A stretch of DNA of 36,520 bases, from the NCBI GenBank assembly GCA_945901565.1, contig CAMDLG010000005.1, positions 1-36,520 on the forward strand, read 5' to 3'. This document shows positions 28,984-36,520 of this stretch, one piece after another; position 1 is the stretch's first letter; every line of letters starts with the position of its first letter. The DNA comes from Bifidobacterium breve. Lineage in GTDB: Bacteria; Actinomycetota; Thermoleophilia; Solirubrobacterales; Solirubrobacteraceae. Position numbers and translations under genes: made by a program. The notes under the pieces are model-generated. The model did not search any database and had not been told where the DNA came from. It saw only the letters and a list, made by a program, of their open reading frames with translations.

Positions 28984-29580
28984 GTGGGATTCACGCTGAC
29001 AGGACCAAGCTTGATTTTGCGCCCTCCCGGCCCCGGTGACGCCGAGGCTCTCTTCGAGCTGGCTAGCAACCCAGAAGTGACGCGCTGGTTCTCGTGGGGG
29101 CCGTACACCGAGCTAGCCGAGCCAGAAGCGTACGTCGAGCTCTGTGCCCAGCAGCGCGAGCAAGGGACCCAGCTAGACATGATGATCGTCGACAAGCAAC
29201 TTGGGCCCGCGGGAATAATTGGTCTAAGCGAATTCAGCTACCGCGACCGTCGCTGCATGGTCGGTACTTGGCTCGGCGCCGACTTCTGGGGCACACATGT
29301 CAACCGCGAGTCAAAGGCGCTGATCGCTCACCTCGGTTTCGAGCGGCTTGGGATGAACCGGATCGGCGCTTACTCAAACCCCGAGAATGAGCGATCGACC
29401 CGTGCGCTTGAAGCGGTTGGTTACGTGCAAGAAGGAGTCCTGCGCGACTGGCACCGCCACGATGGCAAGTATCTCGACGTCAACATCTTCGGGATGCTTC
29501 GTGGGGACTGGCTCGGTGGCGAGCAGGCGGCGGTTGAGGTGGCGATCGAAGGAGAGATACCGCCAGCCTTCCTCCGCTAA
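28984..29580 (+). CDS. GNAT family N-acetyltransferase (RimJ/RimL-like)
   Basis: GPSLILRPPGPGDAEALFELASNPEVTRWFSW...RIGAYSNPENERSTRALEAVGYVQEGVLRDWHRHDGKYLDVNIFGML. Confidence 0.9.
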   Translation: MGFTLTGPSLILRPPGPGDAEALFELASNPEVTRWFSWGPYTELAEPEAYVELCAQQREQGTQLDMMIVDKQLGPAGIIGLSEFSYRDRRCMVGTWLGADFWGTHVNRESKALIAHLGFERLGMNRIGAYSNPENERSTRALEAVGYVQEGVLRDWHRHDGKYLDVNIFGMLRGDWLGGEQAAVEVAIEGEIPPAFLR

Positions 29581-29587
29581 GGCTCAC

Positions 29588-30331
29588 TCAGTCGCGGGCG
29601 CTCCAGCTAAAGCCACGCACGGCCAGGATTATGCAGGCGATCGTCCAGACGGCTACGACGGCGAGGTCGGATAAGTGGTCCGTTATCGGAGCGCCGGTCA
29701 CTAGTGCAGCGCTTATCCCGTTGATCACGTGAACCAGCGGTAGCGCGTTAGCGATGTCGCGCAGGAAGGTTGGCACGTTGTCAACGTCAAAGAAGACGCC
29801 GGAGATGAAGATCATCGGTAAGAAGACGAGGTTGGTGTAGGCCGGTGCAGCCTCAAAGTTGGGAATCACGTGAGAGAAGGCGACACCCATCGAGGCAAAG
29901 CAGGCCACCCCAAGGACCGTGAAGATTGCCAGCTCGATCCAGTCTTTCGGCCAACCGAGCCCAAAGAAGAACTTGCCGGCAACGATGATGATCAGGATCT
30001 GAATGACCGCGTTGGTTGCGGCGCTGCCGATGATTCCTGAGAGATAGGAAGTGCCGGGTAGCGGCGTACCGCGGACTCGCTTCAGCACGCCTTGCTCGCG
30101 CAGGAAGGTCATCTGCGTTGCCAGCGCGTTGAAGGTTGTCGCCATCACGCTAAGCCCAGCTATGCCGGGCACGAGGACGTCGAGGCTCGACTGGTTGCCG
30201 CTGAAGACGGCGCCGAAGAGGAAGAGGAAGATCAGCGGCAGTACGAAGCTGAAGAAGGCGGCCGTTGGGTTACGCCAGAACATCTTGCGCTCGAGGCGGT
30301 ACTGGCGCCAGGCGAGAGTCGTGTCGCTCAT
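29588..30331 (-). CDS. ABC-2 type transporter permease
   Basis: Multi-TM ABC-2 permease-like sequence; start overlaps the stop of the ATPase gene. Confidence 0.87.
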   Translation of the reverse strand: MSDTTLAWRQYRLERKMFWRNPTAAFFSFVLPLIFLFLFGAVFSGNQSSLDVLVPGIAGLSVMATTFNALATQMTFLREQGVLKRVRGTPLPGTSYLSGIIGSAATNAVIQILIIIVAGKFFFGLGWPKDWIELAIFTVLGVACFASMGVAFSHVIPNFEAAPAYTNLVFLPMIFISGVFFDVDNVPTFLRDIANALPLVHVINGISAALVTGAPITDHLSDLAVVAVWTIACIILAVRGFSWSARD

Positions 30332-31230
30332 TGCAGCGCCTCGCTAACTTCGTCGGCTGTCAGCTCGAGGTAGACATCCTCGAGCGACGGGCGAATCACT
30401 GAGCAGTCGGCTAGCGATTCGCCGCGCGCGATCGCCTCGCTGGTCAAACGGTGAAGAAGCTCGGTTGGGTCGTCGACCTCCTCGCTGATCAGCGCGCCGG
30501 TTGCGTCACGCCAACTGACGCGGTAGCGAGCCGATGCTTCGCTCAGCGTGCTCGGCGGCCCTTCGGCGAGAATCCTGCCGTTCTTGATGATCGCAACGCG
30601 GTCGCAAAGTTCCTGCGCCTCTTCAAGGTAGTGCGTTGTCAGCAGGACGGTCTTGCCGAGGTCGCGCAGCCTTTTGATGGTTGCCCACGCGGCGCGGCGA
30701 GCCGCCGGGTCAAAACCGGTCGTCGGCTCGTCGAGGAAGATCAGATCTGGGTCACCGATCAGCGCAAGCGCTAAGTCAAGTCTGCGCTGCTGACCGCCGG
30801 AGAGCGTTCGCACCAGCGCCGTAGCCTGCACCGCGTCGTCGAGGCCGACGATTCCGAGCACCTCGTCAACGTCGCGCGGGTGGGGGTAGAGACCGGCCCA
30901 ATGGGCGACGGCCTCACGGACTCGAACATGGCGATACATCCCTGAGCTCTGGAGGACGATGCCAACCCGTTCGCGTAGCTCCCGCGGCCGCTCGGCAGGG
31001 TTAAAACCGAGGACTGAGACGCTGCCGCTGCTGCTGATCCGGTATCCCTCAAGGATCTCAACGGTCGTCGTCTTGCCAGCGCCGTTGGGGCCAAGAAGGC
31101 CGAAAATCTCGCCTTCTGCGACCTCAAAGCTGACGCCACCAACGGCCTCATAGTCGTCGTAGGACTTGTGTAGATCGACGACTGTGATTGCTGTCTGCGC
31201 GCTGGACACCGCGCAATGATCGCAGGGCAA
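30328..31230 (-). CDS. ABC transporter ATP-binding protein (DrrA-like)
   Basis: Walker A GPNGAGKTTTVEIL; LSGGQQRRLDLALALIGDPDLIFLDEPTTGFDP. Confidence 0.95.
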   Translation of the reverse strand: MPCDHCAVSSAQTAITVVDLHKSYDDYEAVGGVSFEVAEGEIFGLLGPNGAGKTTTVEILEGYRISSSGSVSVLGFNPAERPRELRERVGIVLQSSGMYRHVRVREAVAHWAGLYPHPRDVDEVLGIVGLDDAVQATALVRTLSGGQQRRLDLALALIGDPDLIFLDEPTTGFDPAARRAAWATIKRLRDLGKTVLLTTHYLEEAQELCDRVAIIKNGRILAEGPPSTLSEASARYRVSWRDATGALISEEVDDPTELLHRLTSEAIARGESLADCSVIRPSLEDVYLELTADEVSEALQ

Positions 31231-31282
31231 TGCTGCAATTCGGTTATCGCGAGCGCAGAGTTGGGCGATTGGCGCGATACTG

Positions 31283-31855
31283 ATGCCGATGGCTAAGGCA
31301 CGACCAATCCCCGGCTTGACAGCGCAGATGCGTTATTCCGACGCTGCCGCAGCGACGATCGCCGTGCGGAGCGATGAGCTTTTTGAGCATGCCGCCGGTG
31401 TTCTCGACGTTACGCAGATCGAAGCGGTTCACGCGATGCGCGTCGCAACGCGGCGACTTCGCTCGGTACTTGAGTTCTATGAGCCTTGTCTCGACCGCGA
31501 CCAATTGGCGCCGATCTTGGATCAGGTCTGCGACCTTGCGGACGCGCTTGGTCAGCGCCGCGACCCCGACGTTGAACTTGAGGCTCTGGCCGGTTTTGCG
31601 GCCGCTGCAAGCGAGATCGAGCGGCCAGGGATCGAGCGCTTCATCAACCGCACCAGCGAGCAGCAGCAGCAGGCCAACGCTGAGCTCTCTCTGATGATCG
31701 AGCGGATCGAGGCTGATGATCTGCGCGGCAAGCTCAGCGCGCTGATCGCACCGCCGGCGCCCGATCCCGTCGACGAGCCGACCGGAGTTACCCCAGAGGT
31801 GCCGGTCGACGCGGAGCAGCAACCGGCTAAGAGCGGCTGGCTGCGGAGGCGATGA
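31283..31855 (+). CDS. CHAD domain protein (N-terminal-half-like)
   Basis: EAVHAMRVATRRLRSVLEFYEP and LADALGQRRDPDVELEAL, as in CHAD. Confidence 0.82.
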   Translation: MPMAKARPIPGLTAQMRYSDAAAATIAVRSDELFEHAAGVLDVTQIEAVHAMRVATRRLRSVLEFYEPCLDRDQLAPILDQVCDLADALGQRRDPDVELEALAGFAAAASEIERPGIERFINRTSEQQQQANAELSLMIERIEADDLRGKLSALIAPPAPDPVDEPTGVTPEVPVDAEQQPAKSGWLRRR

Positions 31856-31859
31856 GGCG

Positions 31860-32450
31860 ATGAAAGCGCGCAAGGTTAAACATCTAGATCCAGAAGGCAC
31901 TCTGGCCGACAACGCGCAGCGCTTAGTTGCCGTACGTATTGACGAGCTTTACGACTTTGTGCCGGCTGTTCTGAACCCGAAGCGGGTCAAGAAGCTGCAC
32001 GAGATGCGGATTGCCGCAAAGCGGCTGCGCTACGTATTGGAAGTAACCTCCTCGGTCTGCTTTGGGCCATATGCACTGACGGCAACGAAGCGCGTACGCG
32101 AGCTGCAAGATCTGCTTGGCGAGATTCACGACTGCGACATTCAGCTCCCGCGCGTCCAGCAGATTCGCGCCGAGCTGAGCGAGGATGCCGTTGCCGAATT
32201 AAGCCAGCGCGCTGGCGGCGCAGCCGACCTTGATCCTGCTTTAGCTTCCGGCCTGTCTCACAGCGAAGACTGGGCTGGACTAGCGGCACTTGAGCATTAC
32301 CTCGCAGTCCGTCGCGGGCTGCTTTACGAACGCTTTCTAACTGTCTGGCAGGACATTGAGCGTTCGGCGATGCGCGCCCGCCTAGACTACGCGATAGCTG
32401 AGCGACCTTCGCTGGCTGACAGCGACACAGAGATGAACCCAATTATCTAA
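31860..32450 (+). CDS. CHAD domain protein (C-terminal-half-like)
   Basis: KKLHEMRIAAKRLRYVLEVT and RELQDLLGEIHDCDIQL, as in CHAD. Starts 4 nt after the previous stop. Confidence 0.82.
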   Translation: MKARKVKHLDPEGTLADNAQRLVAVRIDELYDFVPAVLNPKRVKKLHEMRIAAKRLRYVLEVTSSVCFGPYALTATKRVRELQDLLGEIHDCDIQLPRVQQIRAELSEDAVAELSQRAGGAADLDPALASGLSHSEDWAGLAALEHYLAVRRGLLYERFLTVWQDIERSAMRARLDYAIAERPSLADSDTEMNPII

Positions 32451-34648
32451 TGAGTGACACTGAAACTGGAACCGACCCACTAGAAAGTCACGCGCTCGGC
32501 CTCGAGGCTCCGTTCGATGCGCGCCCCACGCCTGAAGATCCATTCCCAGCGCCGCGCGAATCACTAGACCTCGCAGATTCGGCCGTAGCGCTTAACCGCG
32601 AGCTCTCATGGGTCGATTTCAACGACCGCGTGCTGCAGCTCTCGGAGCGCGCCGACCAGCCGCTCCTTGAGCGCGTTAAGTTTTCAGCGATCTACTCGTC
32701 AAACCTCGACGAGTTCTTCATGATCCGTGTAGCCGGTCTACTCGACCAAGTTGACGCCGGCGTTGACCGCGAGCGCGGTGGCTTCTCGCCGTCGCAGACG
32801 ATCGACCAGCTCCACCTGCGCGTACTTCCGCAGGTTGAGCGCCAGGCCCATTTGGTAACCGATGTGCTGCTTCCAGAGCTCGCCCAGCAGGGGATTGAGG
32901 TAGTCAGTCTCAGCTCGATTTCGAAAGAGGAACGCGCCGAATTGGCAGAGCGATTCAAGCGTCAAGTCTTGCCTGTACTTACGCCGCTTGCAGTGGGTCT
33001 TGGGCGCCCGTTCCCGTACATCTCGAACCTTTCGCTCAGCCTCGCTGTTCTGGTGCGTGACCCGCAGACCGACCAGACGATCTTCGCCCGCGTCAAGGTG
33101 CCGAAGGGGTTGATTCCGCGCTTCTTCCCGGTCAGCGAAGATGAGACCCGTTTCGTCCTCATAGAGGAGCTGATTGCAGCAAACCTTCAAGGGCTTTTCC
33201 CGGTGATGGAAGTGATCGACCACGGCTGCTTCCGCGTCACGCGTGACGCCGACTTCGACATCTCTGACGAAGCTGACGACCTACTCAAAGCGATCGAAGC
33301 CGAACTGCGCCAACGACCCTTTGGTGAAGTTGTGCGGCTCGAAATCGAAGCGGGAATGAGTCAGGCAATCCGCGAGCAGCTGGTCGAAGCGTTGAGCGTT
33401 GAGGAGCGTCAGATCTATCCAGTTCCCGGGCTGCTCGACATGACCGACCTTTGGCAACTAGTCAAACTCCCCGGCCACTCCGAGCTGCGTGATGCCCCGG
33501 CATCGCCACTGACCCAGCCGAGGCTGGCCGAAGCTGAAGCCGAGGAACGTTCGATCTTCTCGGTTATTCGCGAGGGTGATGTGCTCGTGCACCATCCGTA
33601 CGAATCGTTCGCGACCTCAGTCGAGCGCTTTGTGCAAGAGGCCGTAGAGGACCCCGACGTTCTCGCGATCAAACAGACCGTCTACCGCACCTCAGATGAT
33701 TCGCCGCTCGTCCCGTCGCTGATTCGCGCGACCGAAAAGGGCAAGCAGGCCGTATGTCTCGTGGAGCTGAAGGCACGCTTCGATGAGCGAGCCAACATTT
33801 CCTGGGCGCGCAAGCTTGAGCGAGCTGGCGTGCACGTCGTATACGGCATGCCGGGAATCAAGATCCACGCTAAGTGTGTGCTCGTTGTACGGCGTGAAGG
33901 TGACGGCGTGCGCCGCTACGTCCACGTCGGTACCGGTAACTACCACCCAACTACAGCGCGCCTTTACACCGACTTTGGCCTCTTCACCTGTGACGACAAG
34001 ATCGGCGCCGACGTCGCTGAAATGTTCAACTTCCTGACCGGCTACGGACGCCCCGCGAACTACCGCGAGGTCCTCGCTGCGCCGCACTTCATGCTCGAGG
34101 GGATCCTTGAGCGGATCGAGCGAGTGATCACTGCCAAGGCCGAAGGTCAGCACGCCCGGATCCGTATGAAAATGAACGCCCTGGTCCACCCAGAGGTGAT
34201 TGAAGCTCTCTACCGGGCCTCACAGGCCGGAGTGCCAATCGAACTAAACGTGCGCGGCATCTGCTGCCTGATTCCAGGCGTCCCCGGCATGTCGGAGAAC
34301 ATCTCAGTTGTCTCAGTCGTCGGTCGCTTCCTTGAACATTCAAGGATCTACACCTTCGAGCACGGTGACGAGGTTGAGGTTTACATCGGCTCGGCCGACC
34401 TGATGCCGCGCAACCTCGACAACCGCGTCGAGCTGCTCACGCCGGTCAAAGATCCGATCTGCCGCGCAGAGGTACTCGACACGCTCGAGCGATGCCTGAT
34501 TGACAACGTCAACGCTTGGAAGCTGCAAAGCGACGGGGCTTGGACCCCGGTTCTCGCTGGGCCAGCCGACGAGCCGCGCAGCGTGCAGCGTGAGCTGCTT
34601 GCTCTTACCGCTTCTAGGGCCGCCGAAGCATCGATCCAGGCACCGTGA
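32450..34648 (+). CDS. ppk1: polyphosphate kinase 1
   Basis: LNRELSWVDFNDRVLQLSERADQPLLERVKFSAIYSSNLDEFFMIRVAGL; LVELKARFDERANISWARKLERAGVHVVYGMPGIKIHAK. Confidence 0.97.
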   Translation: MSDTETGTDPLESHALGLEAPFDARPTPEDPFPAPRESLDLADSAVALNRELSWVDFNDRVLQLSERADQPLLERVKFSAIYSSNLDEFFMIRVAGLLDQVDAGVDRERGGFSPSQTIDQLHLRVLPQVERQAHLVTDVLLPELAQQGIEVVSLSSISKEERAELAERFKRQVLPVLTPLAVGLGRPFPYISNLSLSLAVLVRDPQTDQTIFARVKVPKGLIPRFFPVSEDETRFVLIEELIAANLQGLFPVMEVIDHGCFRVTRDADFDISDEADDLLKAIEAELRQRPFGEVVRLEIEAGMSQAIREQLVEALSVEERQIYPVPGLLDMTDLWQLVKLPGHSELRDAPASPLTQPRLAEAEAEERSIFSVIREGDVLVHHPYESFATSVERFVQEAVEDPDVLAIKQTVYRTSDDSPLVPSLIRATEKGKQAVCLVELKARFDERANISWARKLERAGVHVVYGMPGIKIHAKCVLVVRREGDGVRRYVHVGTGNYHPTTARLYTDFGLFTCDDKIGADVAEMFNFLTGYGRPANYREVLAAPHFMLEGILERIERVITAKAEGQHARIRMKMNALVHPEVIEALYRASQAGVPIELNVRGICCLIPGVPGMSENISVVSVVGRFLEHSRIYTFEHGDEVEVYIGSADLMPRNLDNRVELLTPVKDPICRAEVLDTLERCLIDNVNAWKLQSDGAWTPVLAGPADEPRSVQRELLALTASRAAEASIQAP

Positions 34649-35457
34649 GCGAATCCGAACAGTCTCTGCGCGAGCGAGTTCTCGAAGCAGAGGTAGCTGT
34701 TCCAACGCGAGGGAACCGCAAGCTCGGACAGCTGATCGAGGCTGTCAACGCCAGCGAGCGGATCAAGTCAACCTGGTACATGGCCGGGCTGAACGCCAAC
34801 CGGCTCGGAATGTCCGATCACTCCTGGGTCCACATCCAGATCGTCACGAATATCGCCCTGCGCTTAACGCGGCTGCTGGCGAAGCGCGGCGTTGAGGGCG
34901 GAATCGTCACCGAGCACGGTATGACCGAGCGCGATGCTGAAGTTGCTATCGCGGCTGGGGCAATGCTCCACGACCTCGGCCTGTCAATCAACCGCAAAGA
35001 CCATGAGACTTACTCGCTCTTCCTTGCCGCCGACCTTCTGCCGCAGCTACTTGAGGGCATCTACGAAGAGCCGGAGCGCACCGTGATTGCCAGCGAAGCG
35101 ATGCACGCGATCATCTCGCACCGCTCGAAGGGCGATCCATTGACAATTGAAGCAGCGATCGTTCGCGTCGCCGATGCACTGGACATGGCAAAGGGCCGCG
35201 CCCGACTGCCGTTCGAGGCGGGGGAGACGAACATCCACTCACTCTCGGCCTACGCGATCGAGGATGTCAAGATCAGCCCCGGCCGTGAGACCGCCGTCCG
35301 CGTTGAGATTGAGATGAGCAACAGCGCAGGAATCTTCCAAGTCGATGAGGGGCTCGGCACGAAGCTTCGCGGCACGCCACTGGAATCACATATCGAAGTC
35401 GTTGCGCGGATCGAGGGCGAGCACGAGAAGCGCCTCGTGCCCGTATTTCGCCTGTGA
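34645..35457 (+). CDS. HD-domain phosphohydrolase
   Basis: DHSWVHIQIVTNIALRL...GAMLHDLGLSINRKDHE...HAIISH...RVADALDMAKG. GTGA overlap with ppk1. Confidence 0.88.
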   Translation: MSESEQSLRERVLEAEVAVPTRGNRKLGQLIEAVNASERIKSTWYMAGLNANRLGMSDHSWVHIQIVTNIALRLTRLLAKRGVEGGIVTEHGMTERDAEVAIAAGAMLHDLGLSINRKDHETYSLFLAADLLPQLLEGIYEEPERTVIASEAMHAIISHRSKGDPLTIEAAIVRVADALDMAKGRARLPFEAGETNIHSLSAYAIEDVKISPGRETAVRVEIEMSNSAGIFQVDEGLGTKLRGTPLESHIEVVARIEGEHEKRLVPVFRL

Positions 35458-36362
35458 GCGAAGAGCGGGCAGCCGTCCGTCAGCGTCGCCTGAGCTTCCT
35501 TGTCGGAGGGCTCGTGATCGTTGCAGCGGCGCTAGTGCTGATCACGGGGCCGCTGAAGTCGGAGCCGCAGAGCCTGGCAACGAACGGGAATGCAGCAGAG
35601 GGCAACACGCAAAGCGCCGACGCCAAACCCGCCGACTCGGCCGCCGCGCCACCGCTGGCGACCGGCAGCTACCGCGGGCAGGTGCCAATCCTGATGTACC
35701 ACGTGATCAAGGCGCCGGTCGCCAGCACGCCGATGGCCGAGCTTTGGACCCCGGCCGAGACCTTTCAGGAAACGGTTCAACTACTGAAGAAGGATGGCTA
35801 TAACGGTGTGACGCTCGATCAGGTTTGGCAGGCTTGGCACGGCGGCGCTGGTCTACCGAAGAAGCCGCTCGTTTTCAGCTTCGACGATGGCTACCTGAGC
35901 CACGCTGTGACAGCCAAGCCGATCCTTGAAGCCGCCGGGTGGCCTGGCGTGCTCAACCTCGAAGGCAAGAACATCGGCAAGGGAGGGCTGACGACGAACC
36001 AAGTTGAGGGCCTAATTGCCGCCGGCTGGGAGATCGATTCGCACACCCTGACGCACCCTGATCTGACGACGCTCGATGACGCTTCGATGCGCACTGAACT
36101 GGTCGACTCACGCAAGCTCCTGCAGGAGAAATTCAAGGTGCCAGTCAACTTCTTCTGTTACCCAGCCGGTGCCAACGATGCCCGCGTGCGCGCCGCTGTC
36201 GCCGCAGCGGGGTACAAGGGCGCGACGACCGTCGAGCCCGGGATCGCTTCCAAGAGCGACGACCCGTACCTGCTTCCTCGGATCCGCGTAAACGGCACCG
36301 ACTCGGCTGCGACCGTCGCCGCGCGCGTCCGTAGCGGCCAGGGCGTCAGCGGCGGTTACTGA
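35454..36362 (+). CDS. membrane-anchored polysaccharide deacetylase (CE4/NodB)
   Basis: N-terminal TM; VPILMYHVI, LVFSFDDGYLSH, DSHTLTHPDL. Confidence 0.9.
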   Translation: MSEERAAVRQRRLSFLVGGLVIVAAALVLITGPLKSEPQSLATNGNAAEGNTQSADAKPADSAAAPPLATGSYRGQVPILMYHVIKAPVASTPMAELWTPAETFQETVQLLKKDGYNGVTLDQVWQAWHGGAGLPKKPLVFSFDDGYLSHAVTAKPILEAAGWPGVLNLEGKNIGKGGLTTNQVEGLIAAGWEIDSHTLTHPDLTTLDDASMRTELVDSRKLLQEKFKVPVNFFCYPAGANDARVRAAVAAAGYKGATTVEPGIASKSDDPYLLPRIRVNGTDSAATVAARVRSGQGVSGGY

Positions 36363-36520
36363 TCCGCGCGGCGGGCGATTAGTGCGTCGGCAGCGACTGC
36401 GCCGTGTTCGCTGACGATGACAGGATTGCATTCGATCAGCTCTAGCCCTCGTTCAAGCAGTAGTTCACCGACTCCGGCGGCGAACTCGGCAAGTGCACCG
36501 ACTGCGAGCTTCACGCTGCC
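36356..36520 (-). CDS. ATP-grasp acyl-CoA synthetase/ligase, C-terminal fragment (continues outside window)
   Basis: Reverse complement reads ...LAVGALAEFAAGVGELLLERGLELIECNPVIVSEHGAVAADALIARRADQ-stop, typical of an acyl-CoA synthetase ATP-grasp end. Not in the ORF track. Confidence 0.65.
   Translation of the reverse strand, partial: GSVKLAVGALAEFAAGVGELLLERGLELIECNPVIVSEHGAVAADALIARRADQ

Noticed and set aside
1-36520. CRISPR arrays, transposases, integrases, prophage genes
   Set aside because: None seen; no regularly spaced repeats or recombinase motifs in the ORFs.

Overview
High-GC actinobacterial-type chromosome segment. The style suggests Thermoleophilia/Solirubrobacterales, but that is inference only. 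It is densely packed with about 31 CDSs plus the 3' end of a tmRNA at the left edge. From left to right: ssrA 3' end; LuxR-type regulator with a degenerate receiver; DUF2510/RDD protein; cydAB; GH10 xylanase; divergent ClC protein; secreted esterase-like protein; membrane protein; sulfotransferase interrupted by one in-frame TGA; MFS exporter; second sulfotransferase; cysD-cysNC (PAPS synthesis); WS/DGAT acyltransferase with a C-terminal cyclic-nucleotide-binding (CNB) domain; divergent CNB-patatin (NTE-like) phospholipase; CheA-Rec, CheW, Cache-MCP and Rec-nucleotide cyclase in one operon-like run, preceded by a P450; PGRP-type amidase; MBL hydrolase; DoxX; hypothetical; GNAT; ABC exporter; CHAD-CHAD-PPK1-HD-polysaccharide deacetylase run; and the 3' end of an ATP-grasp acyl-CoA ligase. 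The strongest candidate for an undescribed system is 16.0-25.2 kb. There a chemosensory array with a receiver-cyclase output sits next to two lipid enzymes that each carry a cyclic-nucleotide-binding domain, and beside a PAPS/sulfotransferase module. All calls are from reading motifs; no searches were run.
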